Positions 9,132 to 19,629 of a stretch of DNA of 64,000 nt are shown here, in pieces. The notes under the pieces are model-generated. The model did no database searches. It was not told the origin of the DNA and was given only the letters and a program-made list of their open reading frames with translations. Positions within the stretch are counted from its first letter, which is position 1; every line of letters begins with the position of its first letter. This DNA is from Betaproteobacteria bacterium (GTDB lineage Bacteria; Pseudomonadota; Gammaproteobacteria; Burkholderiales; Rhodocyclaceae), in contig JACQYA010000068.1 of the NCBI GenBank assembly GCA_016208425.1, positions 1 through 64,000 on the forward strand, read 5' to 3'. The position numbers and the translations under genes are program-made.

Positions 9132-9644
9132 TCAGGGCTTGAACTGGTTCCAGCGATAGGGGCGGATCGTGTTTTGCGCTTGGGCCGCGCGGCGGTCGGC
9201 CGCATCGTTGCGCCGCTCGGACTTCCGGCGTCCGTTGGCGCCTTGCCGGTCTTCGCTGTTCGGCGCTGTCGCGTGTGCCGGGGTCTGGGCGGCGCTCTGC
9301 CGCCCCAACAATTTCCCCGACTGTAGCAGCAGAGGCCCCGTTTCCAGCAGCAGCCTTATCTCCGGCGGAAGCGTCTCGATCCGCCAGCCGTATTTTTCGA
9401 TGACCGGCTGGAGCGCGGAAGCGATCAGCGCTTGGGCGTCTCTCGCGTGCGCATCGTTGGCGGCGGGAATGAAACCGCAGAGCAAGGCTGACACCATGCG
9501 CGCCAGCTTCCCGGCCTCTTCGCCGCCATCGGCCGGCTCCGCTGCTTCCGCCTCGGCTAGCCTGGCCTGGCCGAGGAAAGCGTGCCGGGCCGGCGAGAAG
9601 CGGTCGGCGATCCGTTCTCCGTTGCTCTGCGATTCTTGGGCCAC
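9132..9644 (-). CDS. Hypothetical protein, about 170 aa
   Basis: No recognised family. The frame is open to 9758, but a GTG at 9644 has a good Shine-Dalgarno (GGAGG about 10 bases upstream), giving 170 residues. The first half is Ala/Glu-rich and helical (LGQARLAEAEAAEPADGG), and a middle segment (VIEKYGWRIETLPPEIRLLLETGPLLL) looks folded. The C-terminal 50 residues are very polar, rich in Arg, Gln and Asn, and probably disordered. It ends four bases from the convergent transporter stop and sits downstream of yheS on the same strand. Confidence 0.55.
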   Translation of the reverse strand: MAQESQSNGERIADRFSPARHAFLGQARLAEAEAAEPADGGEEAGKLARMVSALLCGFIPAANDAHARDAQALIASALQPVIEKYGWRIETLPPEIRLLLETGPLLLQSGKLLGRQSAAQTPAHATAPNSEDRQGANGRRKSERRNDAADRRAAQAQNTIRPYRWNQFKP

Positions 9645-9764
9645 AGCCTGTTTCCTCCGTACAGCGTCCGGGTCTTGGCGACGGTTCACGCCACAACCCA
9701 GAATACCTATCGGAAAAATATGGGAAAAGTTTAGCCCGTTCAACCGGGTGCCGCGCACACGCGC

Positions 9765-11696
<1,932 letters not shown>

Positions 11697-11871
11697 GCGG
11701 GTGAAACTCCGGTGTGTTAAGGTGCGTCACGGGAAACAAGCAGGTTCGCGGCCGATAAGAATCGCGGGCTCTGACACCGCCTCGCCGGCCGGCATTCTAC
11801 AGCGAAGGCCTGCGGGAGAAACAATCCGTCCGCCGGCTTTGCGCCGCGATGGAATGGAGTGTCGGTTGCGG

Positions 11872-11899
11872 TTGACTTGCGTCCCGAGGCACGTATAAT
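11872..11899 (+). promoter_or_regulatory. Sigma-70 promoter for tRNA-Val
   Basis: TTGACT at 11872-11877 and a perfect TATAAT at 11894-11899 are separated by 16 bp. Transcription would begin near 11906, leaving a short leader before the tRNA at 11942. Confidence 0.8.
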
Positions 11900-11941
11900 G
11901 CGCCCTTCCTTGACGCCGCAGGCTGTTTTTGGCGGCGATGA

Positions 11942-12018
11942 AGGCGCGTAGCTCAGCTGGTTAGAGCACCACCTTGACATGGTGGGGGTCGTTGGTTCGA
12001 GTCCAATCGCGCCTACCA
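11942..12018 (+). tRNA. tRNA-Val (anticodon GAC)
   Basis: A complete 77-nt cloverleaf. The acceptor stem AGGCGCG pairs with CGCGCCT, the D arm has GCTCAGCTGGTTAGAGC, the anticodon loop is TTGACAT within CCACC/GGTGG stems, the T arm is GTTGG-TTCGAGT-CCAAT, and a CCA end is encoded. The anticodon GAC reads valine GUC/GUU codons. It is preceded by a strong promoter and followed by a terminator, so it is a single-gene unit. Confidence 0.97.
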
Positions 12019-12054
12019 GATTCACAGGCGGAGTCAATCGTCTCCGCCAAGATC

Positions 12055-12076
12055 AAACCGCCTTCGGGCGGTTTTT
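12055..12076 (+). terminator. Rho-independent terminator after tRNA-Val
   Basis: An eight-base stem (AAACCGCC / GGCGGTTT) closed by a TTCG tetraloop and followed by a T run, about 36 bases beyond the tRNA. Confidence 0.85.
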
Positions 12077-12096
12077 TCGTCGACCGGCGGCCAGCG

Positions 12097-12561
12097 TCAG
12101 CCAAGCCGCTTCAAATGGCTGCCGCAACCCGCCCGGCAGTCGCTCGCGCCGAATCCCGGCACCGGTATCTGGCCGGCAGTTTCGCGATTGACCGCGCATT
12201 CCTCCCCGCCAAAGCGGCGGACTTCGACGATACGGACGCCGCTCGCGGCGAGCAGGTAATCGATGTGCCAGCGCAGCGCCTTCTCGGCCGCCAGATGGCG
12301 GCGTATCCGCGCTTCAAAATTTCGGCGCGCGCTGCCCGTGTAGCAATAGAGTCCGGCAGGAAAATCGAAAATTCCAAAACGGCCAACGACGACGCGCACC
12401 GGCGCCGCCACTTCGATCAGCAACTGGTAGGTTTGCGGGGGACGGTTCTGGCCGTCAACCGCCGCAGAAGGGGTTGTTGCGCCGCTCTTCGCCAAAAGTC
12501 GACATCGGCCCGTGGCCGGGAATGAAGGCGACATCGTCGCCAAGCGGCCACAAACGGCCAC
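12097..12561 (-). CDS. DUF123 / GIY-YIG-like protein
   Basis: The core (from about residue 44) reads TYQLLIEVAAPVRVVVGRF, DFPAGLYCYTGSARRN, RRHLAAEKALRWHIDYLLA and ends VPGFGASDCRAGCGSHL. This is the DUF123 domain, a GIY-YIG-related fold often found alone or fused to endonuclease III; its activity is not settled. The Cys pair in SDCRAGCGSH and the WHID motif are conserved features. The start is uncertain: ATGs at 12561 and 12534 lie inside the upstream hydrolase gene, and a TTG near 12500 would give a protein closer to the domain length. It follows the metallo-hydrolase gene on the same strand with overlap. Confidence 0.7.
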   Translation of the reverse strand: MAVCGRLATMSPSFPATGRCRLLAKSGATTPSAAVDGQNRPPQTYQLLIEVAAPVRVVVGRFGIFDFPAGLYCYTGSARRNFEARIRRHLAAEKALRWHIDYLLAASGVRIVEVRRFGGEECAVNRETAGQIPVPGFGASDCRAGCGSHLKRLG

Positions 12562-13087
12562 GGATCGAAGCGATCAACGTATCGAAATCGCCTTTGGGAA
12601 AATCGGTGCGGCCGATCGATCCCTGGAATAGCACGTCGCCGACCAGCGCCAGACGGCTGGGCGCATGGAAAAAGACGACATGGCCCGGCGTGTGTCCCGG
12701 ACAGTGCAAGACATCCATTTCGACATTGCCGAAGCGCACCGTGTCGCCCTGCTCCAGCCAGCGATCCGGGGTGAAGGCGCGCACGTCGGGGAAGCCGAAC
12801 ATCTTGCTCTGCTGCGGCATGCCGTCGATCCAGAAGCGGTCTTCGCGCTGCGGCCCCTCGACCGGCAAGGACAAGCGCGCCGCCAGTTCGGCCACGGCGC
12901 CGGCATGGTCGATATGCCCGTGCGTCACCAGAATTTTCTCGGGGGTGACGCCGCATTCTTCGGCGACGCACAGGATGCGCGCCACGTCGCCGCCCGGATC
13001 GACGACCGCCGCGCGGCGCGTTTCCTCGCACCACAGGAGGGTGCAGTTCTGCTCGAAGGGCGTTACCGGAACGATGCGATATTTCAT
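12455..13087 (-). CDS. Metallo-beta-lactamase fold hydrolase (YcbL/glyoxalase II-like)
   Basis: 210 residues from ATG 13087 (MKYRIVPVTPFEQNCTLLW). The zinc-binding signature THGHIDHAG (about residue 55), the His of CPGHTPGH, the Asp in LVGDVLFQGSIGRTDFP and the terminal FIPGHGPMS are all present, so both metal sites look intact. The short length and the GSIGRTDFP motif match the YcbL/type II glyoxalase-like branch, which hydrolyses thioesters such as S-lactoylglutathione; the physiological substrate is unknown. Cytoplasmic. Confidence 0.9.
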   Translation of the reverse strand: MKYRIVPVTPFEQNCTLLWCEETRRAAVVDPGGDVARILCVAEECGVTPEKILVTHGHIDHAGAVAELAARLSLPVEGPQREDRFWIDGMPQQSKMFGFPDVRAFTPDRWLEQGDTVRFGNVEMDVLHCPGHTPGHVVFFHAPSRLALVGDVLFQGSIGRTDFPKGDFDTLIASIRGRLWPLGDDVAFIPGHGPMSTFGEERRNNPFCGG

Positions 13088-13160
13088 GGGAGTCGACGCG
13101 ACGGATGGGCAAGGCAAAAGTACCGCCAGCGGCAAAGGCGAGCGGTCGAACCGCTGCGGT

Positions 13161-13475
13161 TTAGCCCTGCTGCGGGTTGGGCGGACGCCTGGGGCGCTTG
13201 GAGAAGTGCTTGGCCGGCTTGGTCGCCGCCGGGTTCTGTGAATCCTGCTGACGCTGCCCCTGCTGGGGCTTCTGATCCGGGCGCCTGCCCTGCTGCGGCT
13301 TCTGCTCCGGGCGTCGGCCGTGCTCGGGCCGGTTCTGTGGCGTCGAGTTGCCCGGCGCCATGCGGATTTCAAGCTCGATGATTTCGTCCCAAATGGCATC
13401 GCTGCGATCGCGTTCGGGAGTCGCCAACAGTTCTCGGAGCCGACGACGCGGATCCACGGTTTCAATTTCGCTCAT
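13161..13475 (-). CDS. Small hypothetical protein with a QKPQQG repeat tail
   Basis: 104 residues. The N-terminal 45 residues (MSEIETVDPRRRLRELLATP, DAIWDEIIELEIRMAPGNST) form a folded helical segment. The remainder is a low-complexity basic tail with tandem R-RPEQKPQQG / R-RPDQKPQQG units and ends KRPRRPPNPQQG. I do not recognise a named family. The tail could bind nucleic acid, which is inference from charge alone. It lies between mltB and the hydrolase gene, same strand. Confidence 0.65.
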   Translation of the reverse strand: MSEIETVDPRRRLRELLATPERDRSDAIWDEIIELEIRMAPGNSTPQNRPEHGRRPEQKPQQGRRPDQKPQQGQRQQDSQNPAATKPAKHFSKRPRRPPNPQQG

Positions 13476-13506
13476 GCCCGTATTATCCTAGAAACTGCGG
13501 ACGCAG

Positions 13507-14565
13507 TCATTCAATCTTCGTCGCCAAATTTTCACTTCTCGGCGTCAGATCGAGTGTGCGCCGCTCGCGCAAGGCTTCGGCGAGCTGGAACACCGACATC
13601 GCGTAAAAGCTCGACCGGTTGTAGCGCGTTATCACGTAGAAATTCTCGAAGCCCGCCCAGTATTCGGTGGCCGCATCCGGCGTCACGAGATCGACCAGCG
13701 CGGCCGGCCGCAGCGCATCTCCGGCGGCAGCGGTGACGACGACGCCCCGCGCGGCGAGTTCCTGCAAGGTCAGCGCCGGTTTGATGCCGGTCTCAGCCGT
13801 GGCGTTGGCGGCGACGCGCGCCGGAACGGCGACCGGCTCGCCGCTCTGCCAGCCATGTTGCTGCAGGAAGCGGCCGACGCTGCCGACCGCGTCGCCGACG
13901 CTATGGCGCAAATCGATGCGGTCGTCGCCGTCGAAATCGACGGCAAATCGGCGCTGGCTGCTCGGCATGAATTGCGGTATGCCGATCGCGCCGGCGTAGG
14001 AGCCGTTGATGTCGAGCGGGCTGATGCCGTTTTCGCGCGCCAGCAACAGGAACTGCTCCAGCTCCTCGCGGAAGAACGCCGCGCGCGGCGGATAGTGGAA
14101 GGCCAGCGAAGCCAGCGCCTCCATCACCTTGAAGCTGCCCATGTTGCGGCCGTACTCGGTTTCGACACCGATGATGGCGACGACGATCTCCGCCGGAACG
14201 CCATAGATGGCCTCGGCACGCCTCAGCACCCGCTCGTTCGCCTGCCAGAAACGCAGCCCTCCTTCGGTGCGCCGGTCATTGACGAAACGCTCGCGATAGC
14301 GCTGCCAGGAACGTTGCTGTTCGGGTACGGCGGCGGGCCGGATCGCGCGCAGCACGGTCGCGTTCGGCCGGATCGCCGCAAAGTGACGGGAGAGGTGCGC
14401 GGCGTCGAAGCCGTGCACCTTGTGCATGAAAACAATGAAGTCTTTGACTTCCGGCTCGTCGCTGAAACGGGGCGCCTTCCCGGCATGAACGGCGGGCGGG
14501 AGGCAAGCGGCGCACAAGGCGAGCAGCGCGGCAACAGATGATCTCTTCAAACCGGTTTTCTCCAT
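13507..14565 (-). CDS. mltB: Lytic murein transglycosylase B
   Basis: 352 residues from ATG 14565. An N-terminal signal peptide (LKRSSVAALLALCAACLPPAVHA) may end in a signal-peptidase I site after VHA; no clear lipobox is seen. The SLT_2/MltB fold follows, with the catalytic Glu in IIGVETEYGRNMG, the FMPSSQRRFAVDFDGD stretch and SVGRFLQQHGW. MltB cleaves the glycan strand of peptidoglycan to 1,6-anhydro products in the periplasm. The start overlaps the stop of the transglutaminase gene by 19 bases, so it belongs to the moxR-DUF58-tgpA transcription unit. Confidence 0.9.
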   Translation of the reverse strand: MEKTGLKRSSVAALLALCAACLPPAVHAGKAPRFSDEPEVKDFIVFMHKVHGFDAAHLSRHFAAIRPNATVLRAIRPAAVPEQQRSWQRYRERFVNDRRTEGGLRFWQANERVLRRAEAIYGVPAEIVVAIIGVETEYGRNMGSFKVMEALASLAFHYPPRAAFFREELEQFLLLARENGISPLDINGSYAGAIGIPQFMPSSQRRFAVDFDGDDRIDLRHSVGDAVGSVGRFLQQHGWQSGEPVAVPARVAANATAETGIKPALTLQELAARGVVVTAAAGDALRPAALVDLVTPDAATEYWAGFENFYVITRYNRSSFYAMSVFQLAEALRERRTLDLTPRSENLATKIE

Positions 14566-16574
14566 AGCGGCGGCAGCCGTCGTAAACATTCCTGCAATCG
14601 GCGCAACTGCGGCTGCAACTGCGTTGCGCCGCCTTGCCCGTAGCGCAGGTCGGCGTAACAGCGGGCGGCCTCGGCGGTCAGCTCGCCCAGGTCGGGACGT
14701 TCCCGGCCGACGCGCGCCGCGAATTCGAGCGGACCTTCCCACGGGGCAAGACGTATGCCGCGTCGCCGAAGTTGCGCACAGTAGCGCTGCCAGGCTCTCA
14801 GCGCCGGATCGTCGGTGCGACGCTGGTACAGCGTCCACGCCGTCACCAGCAGCAGCGCCACGCCACAGAGCACAGTCAAGGTAGCGACCATGCTTTGCCA
14901 GTCGGGTTCCTTGAAGCCGATGCGCGAGAGCAGTTCGCGCTGGCGTTGCGGATTGTAAGCGATCACCCACTGGTTCCAGGCATTGTTGGCCGCCTCCCAG
15001 CGGTTGCGCATCTGCCGCAGCCAGCCGGCGTCGAGGCGTAGCAACAACGGCAACGGCTCGCCTTCCGGCAGCGCGGCGGCGATACCCTGCTCGACGCGCG
15101 ACGGGGCAACGGCGCCCGTCGGGTCGATTCTGACCCAGCCCTGTTCGGCCAGCCAGATCTCCGCCCAGGCATGGGCGTCGGACTGGCGCACGACGAGATA
15201 GCCATCGACCGGATTCAGCTCGCCGCCCTGATAGCCGGTCACCACACGCGCCGGGACGCCGGCCGCACGCATCAGAAAGACGAAGGCGGAAGCGTAGTGC
15301 TCGCAAAAACCGCGCCGCGTGTCGAACAGGAACTCATCCATCGCCTGCTCGCCGAGCAAGGGCGGACGCAAGGTGTAGTAAAAAGCTTCCTTGCGAAACA
15401 TCGCCAGCGCGGCTTGGGCAATCCGCTCGTCGGCCCCCTGCTGCGAAGGCTTGGAATTCCACTCCACGCGCCATGCGGTGGCTAGCGCCCTGGCCCGGGG
15501 ATTGATCTGCGCCGGCAGACTCAGCGCCTGCTGCAAGGCCAACGGGCTCTCGACCCGATTGAGCCGGTAAGGCAGCGTCGAGGTAAAGGCAACGCGTGTG
15601 CGGGCGCGCAACGGCTGTCTGGCTAGCACTTCGGCGGACGGCGACAACTCGCTATCGGGCGGCAGCTTGATCGGCGCGTCGAGCGCGAGCAGCCAGCGCT
15701 GGTTGCTCGCTTCAAGCGTGCTGACGTAATCGTAGGTCTTTCCGCCCGCCTCGATGACCGGCTTGGCGGGTTGGCCGTGCGGCGGCGGGACGCGGGCGCG
15801 CCAGGTCAGGCCGTCATAATCATCGAGTACCGGGCCGCGCCAGTAGAGCGCCGGTTTTTCCGGTATCCGGTCGGAAAACTGCACGCGAAAGGCGATCTCG
15901 GAGGATTGGATCAGGCGGTTCAGCGAACCTGGCGCCATCGTGTCGGAAAGGCCGTTCAGCCCGGAATAGGCGTCCTGCGGCAGCCCCCAGAGCGGGCCGG
16001 AAATACGCGGAAAAAGCACGTAGAGGATGAGCATGAAGGGCAGCGCCTGCGCGAGCAGCAGCGCGGCAGTGCGAAACGTCGCCCCCACCGGCTGATTCCC
16101 GCCGTGCAGGCGGATCAGCGCCGCTGTCAGCAGCGTCGCGGAAACCAGCAGCCAGATGCCGGTCGGGATGCTCTGCGAAAAGAAATAGTGCGTGAGCAGC
16201 AAGAAATAGCCGAGCATGACGACTACCAAGGCATCGCGCCGTCCGCGCATCTCCATCGGCTTGAGCGCCACGAAGAAGACCAGCAGCGCGACCCCTGCAT
16301 CCCGCCCGAACAGCGTATGAAACTGCGCGACGATGCCGGCCACCCCGGCGGCGACCAGCAAGACCAGCAGCCAGCGCGCTGGCAACCGGCCGTTCGTGCG
16401 CCAGATCCGGAACCGCCAGAAGAGCAGAACGGCGACCACCAGCGACAGCCACGGCGGCAAATGCCCGGCATGCGGCCCGGCGGTCGCCAGCGCCGTGGCG
16501 AGCAACCACGGCAGCGCGCCGCGTTCGAGCGCAGGCGAGGGAGGCGAAGGAAACGATGCCCGTTTAGCGAACAC
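14547..16574 (-). CDS. tgpA: Transglutaminase-like membrane protein (TgpA family, DUF3488/DUF4129)
   Basis: 675 residues from GTG 16574, which overlaps the DUF58 stop. About six membrane spans occupy residues 20-195 (DUF3488). A large periplasmic region carries the transglutaminase core with the triad Cys (RRGFCEHYASAF), His (SDAHAWAEIW) and Asp (RIDPTGAV). One more span follows near residue 580, and then a cytoplasmic DUF4129-like tail. Members of this family are essential or important in pseudomonads and probably act on periplasmic protein or peptide substrates; the reaction is not established. Always neighbours DUF58 and MoxR genes, as here. Confidence 0.9.
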   Translation of the reverse strand: MFAKRASFPSPPSPALERGALPWLLATALATAGPHAGHLPPWLSLVVAVLLFWRFRIWRTNGRLPARWLLVLLVAAGVAGIVAQFHTLFGRDAGVALLVFFVALKPMEMRGRRDALVVVMLGYFLLLTHYFFSQSIPTGIWLLVSATLLTAALIRLHGGNQPVGATFRTAALLLAQALPFMLILYVLFPRISGPLWGLPQDAYSGLNGLSDTMAPGSLNRLIQSSEIAFRVQFSDRIPEKPALYWRGPVLDDYDGLTWRARVPPPHGQPAKPVIEAGGKTYDYVSTLEASNQRWLLALDAPIKLPPDSELSPSAEVLARQPLRARTRVAFTSTLPYRLNRVESPLALQQALSLPAQINPRARALATAWRVEWNSKPSQQGADERIAQAALAMFRKEAFYYTLRPPLLGEQAMDEFLFDTRRGFCEHYASAFVFLMRAAGVPARVVTGYQGGELNPVDGYLVVRQSDAHAWAEIWLAEQGWVRIDPTGAVAPSRVEQGIAAALPEGEPLPLLLRLDAGWLRQMRNRWEAANNAWNQWVIAYNPQRQRELLSRIGFKEPDWQSMVATLTVLCGVALLLVTAWTLYQRRTDDPALRAWQRYCAQLRRRGIRLAPWEGPLEFAARVGRERPDLGELTAEAARCYADLRYGQGGATQLQPQLRRLQECLRRLPPLWRKPV

Positions 16575-17559
16575 TTTCGCCTTCCAGATCGAATAACGCC
16601 AACGTTTCGAGACAGGCGTCGCGGTGTGCGGCGCCCTGCGCCGGGGCAATCTCGCGCCCCGGCAGACGCAAGCCGTAGCGCGCTTGCACTTCTTCTGCCG
16701 CCAGAATCCAGCCAGCAAGGATCGACAGGCGCGTCTCGACCCCTGGATCGGACGGCGTCAAATCCCAATCGAGCCACAGTTCGTCGGCCGCACCGCCGGC
16801 AAACTGCTTGACCAGCAACGGCCGGTCGCCGGAATCCCTGGCCACGGCCTTCCAGGCGATATGGCGGGTCGGGTCGGACGGCTGCCGCTGGCGCAATCCC
16901 GAAAAATCCTCCTGCCCGCTCGTTCCTTGTCGCTGGCCGCTGTCGGCGACCGGCGCGGGCGGCGGCAAGGGCGTGACCAGCGGGTGCGGATAGACGGTGC
17001 ACGATTGCGCCGGATGCGGGGTGCTCCAGACGTAAAAAAGTCCGAGCGGATAACGGGTAGACAGCGTGATGCGACCTGGCTCCAGCCGGCCGCGCGCCGT
17101 TGCCGGATAAGGAATGGCAACCGTCGCCCGCCCCAGCGCCGGAACGTCGAGCGAAGCGTTGAACGAAGCGTCGAGCAAAACGCCGACCTGTTTTCCAAAG
17201 GCAAATTCGAGCGCCCGGCGAGGCTGTGCGCGCGCGTTGTCGACATGCACGGGAAAGCGGGCGATCTCGCCGGCAAACACCGGCTCGGCGCGCCCCGGAC
17301 TCAGTTGCAGGCCGACCAGGTTGCGAAAGGCGTGCACCATCGCCACCAGCCCGAGCCCGGCGAGCAGGAAGACCAGTGCATGCCCGAGGCTGAGACTGTA
17401 GTTGATCGCGCCGAGCAACATCGTGGCGAGCACCAGGCAATAAAGCAACCCTGCGCCGCTCGGCAGGATGAAGATACGGCGCTGCGTCAGGACAATCGGC
17501 GACGGCTCGTCGCGACGATGGCGAAACAGCCATTGCGCGAGCAAAGCCCGAATGCGCAT
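16564..17559 (-). CDS. DUF58 domain protein (MoxR-associated)
   Basis: 331 residues from ATG 17559, one base overlapping the moxR stop (TGATG). Two hydrophobic spans lie near residues 35-80 (ILPSGAGLLYCLVLATMLLG, HALVFLLAGLGLVAMVHAF). The DUF58 motif region follows in the C-terminal half: GQEDFSGLRQRQPSDPTRHI, AWKAVARD, ELWLDWD. DUF58 proteins have a von Willebrand A-like fold and are thought to be partners or substrates of MoxR chaperones. Operon with moxR and tgpA. Confidence 0.9.
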   Translation of the reverse strand: MRIRALLAQWLFRHRRDEPSPIVLTQRRIFILPSGAGLLYCLVLATMLLGAINYSLSLGHALVFLLAGLGLVAMVHAFRNLVGLQLSPGRAEPVFAGEIARFPVHVDNARAQPRRALEFAFGKQVGVLLDASFNASLDVPALGRATVAIPYPATARGRLEPGRITLSTRYPLGLFYVWSTPHPAQSCTVYPHPLVTPLPPPAPVADSGQRQGTSGQEDFSGLRQRQPSDPTRHIAWKAVARDSGDRPLLVKQFAGGAADELWLDWDLTPSDPGVETRLSILAGWILAAEEVQARYGLRLPGREIAPAQGAAHRDACLETLALFDLEGESVR

Positions 17560-18488
17560 CAGGGAACGGCAACCGCGTGAATCAGCGCGGCGACATCCTC
17601 CAGGCGCGCCTGCGCACCGCTTCGCGCCAGCCGCAACCGGTGGCAAGCGACGCCGGGCAGCACCGCTTGCACATCCTCCGGCAACACCATGTCGCGCCCG
17701 TCGACAAAGGCCCAGGCGCGGGCGGCGGCAAGCAGCGACAAGGCGGCGCGCGGGCTCAGGCCGTGTACGAAGTGGGGGCTGCCGCGCGTTGCCTCGATCA
17801 GCGCTTGCACATAGTCGAGCAGCGCCGGCGAGGTGTGCACCGCTGCCGCTTGCCGTTGCAGCGGCGCCAGTTGCTCCGGCGACAGACAGGCGGCGAGCGT
17901 CTCCAACTGCTCGCGCCGCCCGCCGCCTTCGAGCAAAGCCCGCTCGGCGGCGCGATCCGGGTAGCCCAGTTCGACGCGCACCAGGAAGCGGTCGAGCTGC
18001 GATTCGGGCAGCGCAAAAGTGCCGATTTGTTGTGAGGGATTCTGCGTGGCGATCACGAAAAACGGATCGGGCAGCGGCCGCGTCTCGCCCTCGGCCGTCA
18101 CCTGCCGTTCTTCCATCGCCTCCAGCAGTGCGCTCTGCGTTTTCGGCGTGGCGCGATTAATTTCGTCGGCAAGCACGACTTGCGAGAAGATCGGGCCGGG
18201 CAAGAACTTGAACCGGCTACGCTCACGCTCGAAAATCGAGACGCCGATGATGTCCGCCGGCAGCATGTCGCTGGTGAACTGAATGCGCGAGAACTGCAAG
18301 CCGAGCAGGCGGGCCAGCGTCTGCGCCAGCGTCGTTTTGCCGACCCCCGGCAAATCCTCGATCAGCAAATGCCCGTGCGCCAGCAGGCAGGTCAGCGCCA
18401 GACGAATCTGCGCGTCCTTGCCGAGAATGACCTGGTTGGCGGCGGCGAGCACTGCGGCGACGGGAGCGCGTTGGGCGGAAGGGGGCAT
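17559..18488 (-). CDS. MoxR-family AAA+ ATPase
   Basis: 309 residues from ATG 18488. Walker A GVGKTTLAQ (about residue 50), Walker B VLADEINR, sensor ATQNPSQQIGTFALPESQLDRF and the C-terminal lid domain GLSPRAALSLLAAARAWA are present. MoxR ATPases act as chaperones that help assemble or activate partner proteins, typically the VWA/DUF58 product encoded next door. First gene of the block moxR-DUF58-tgpA-mltB, all with overlapping ends. An earlier in-frame start exists to 18617 but would overlap the divergent deacetylase promoter. Confidence 0.92.
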   Translation of the reverse strand: MPPSAQRAPVAAVLAAANQVILGKDAQIRLALTCLLAHGHLLIEDLPGVGKTTLAQTLARLLGLQFSRIQFTSDMLPADIIGVSIFERERSRFKFLPGPIFSQVVLADEINRATPKTQSALLEAMEERQVTAEGETRPLPDPFFVIATQNPSQQIGTFALPESQLDRFLVRVELGYPDRAAERALLEGGGRREQLETLAACLSPEQLAPLQRQAAAVHTSPALLDYVQALIEATRGSPHFVHGLSPRAALSLLAAARAWAFVDGRDMVLPEDVQAVLPGVACHRLRLARSGAQARLEDVAALIHAVAVP

Positions 18489-18594
18489 GGCTATGGCTTG
18501 TGGTGGCAACGGCAATTGAACGATAATCAAGTATAAGCAGATACGCTGCTTCCGCGCCCGGTTTACAGGATACTCGAACGAAAGAAAGGCCAGA

Positions 18595-19521
18595 GTGACC
18601 AGCACAGCATTCATCACGCATCGCGATTGTCATTTGCACGACATGGGTTCGTTCCATCCGGAGTCGCCGGCGCGTTTGAGCGCGATTAGCGATCATATGA
18701 TCGCCCAGGGTCTGGATCCGTATTTCGTTTATCACGACGCGCCGCTGGCGACCTTCGAGCAGTTGCTGCGCGCGCATCCCGCATCGCACCTGGAGCGCGT
18801 GAAACGCAGCTCGCCGGAGTTCGGCATCGTGCACCTCGACCCGGATACCGCGATGTGTCCGCACACTTGGTCGGCGGCCTTGCGTTCGGCCGGCGCCGGG
18901 GTGATGGCGGTCGATCTGGTCATGGCCGGCGAAGTGCAGAACGCATTTTGCGCCATCCGCCCGCCCGGCCATCATGCCGAACGCAGCAACGCGATGGGCT
19001 TTTGTTTTTTCAACAACATCGCCGTCGCGGCGAAGCATGCGGTAGGCGCGCACAATCTCGCCCGCGTGGCTATCGTCGATTTCGACGTCCATCACGGCAA
19101 CGGCACCGAGGACTGTCTGAAAAACGACGAGCGTTTTCTGATGGTCGGCGTATTCCAGCACCCCTACTATCCCTACTGCGGCGCCGATGACCCTGCGCCC
19201 AACATGCTCAACGTGCCGCTCGCCGCCGGTGCCGACGGGGAGGAGTTCCGCAAGGTGGTGAGCGATGTCTGGCTGCCGCGCCTGCGCGAATTCAGGCCGG
19301 AGATGATTTTCATCTCGGCCGGTTTCGATGCGCACTACGAAGACGACATGGGCGGCCTGAAACTGCTCGAAAAAGACTACGCCTGGGTCACCGAACAGCT
19401 CAAACAGGTCGCCGGCGAAACCGCTCAAGGCCGCATCGTGTCGATGCTCGAAGGCGGTTATTCGCTCTCGGCATTGGCGCGCAGCGTCGCCGCGCATATC
19501 CGGGTGCTGGCCGATCTCTGA
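18595..19521 (+). CDS. Histone deacetylase-family (AcuC/HDAC-like) amidohydrolase
   Basis: 308 residues from GTG 18595. The arginase/deacetylase fold is shown by RPPGHHAERSNAMGFCFFNN (catalytic His pair), DFDVHHGNGTED (zinc Asp and His), the second zinc Asp in ISAGFDAHYEDDMG and the catalytic Tyr region EGGYSLSALA. Bacterial class II-type HDAC homologues remove acetyl or related groups from polyamines, small amides or proteins; the substrate cannot be read from sequence. Divergent from moxR with 106 bp between starts. Confidence 0.9.
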   Translation: MTSTAFITHRDCHLHDMGSFHPESPARLSAISDHMIAQGLDPYFVYHDAPLATFEQLLRAHPASHLERVKRSSPEFGIVHLDPDTAMCPHTWSAALRSAGAGVMAVDLVMAGEVQNAFCAIRPPGHHAERSNAMGFCFFNNIAVAAKHAVGAHNLARVAIVDFDVHHGNGTEDCLKNDERFLMVGVFQHPYYPYCGADDPAPNMLNVPLAAGADGEEFRKVVSDVWLPRLREFRPEMIFISAGFDAHYEDDMGGLKLLEKDYAWVTEQLKQVAGETAQGRIVSMLEGGYSLSALARSVAAHIRVLADL

Positions 19522-19629
19522 CCGCAGCCCGGCATTTTGTCCGCCAGCGTCGCCCGGCACGCCTTGATAGGCAGGCAGGGCGGCTTCGGTTAGAATCCTC
19601 ACGGTCAATTTACAAACCATTCGATAACT

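Noticed and set aside
13161-13475. The QKPQQG tail as a tandem DNA repeat or prophage element
   Set aside because: Only two to three degenerate units inside a normal small gene; no sign of mobility.
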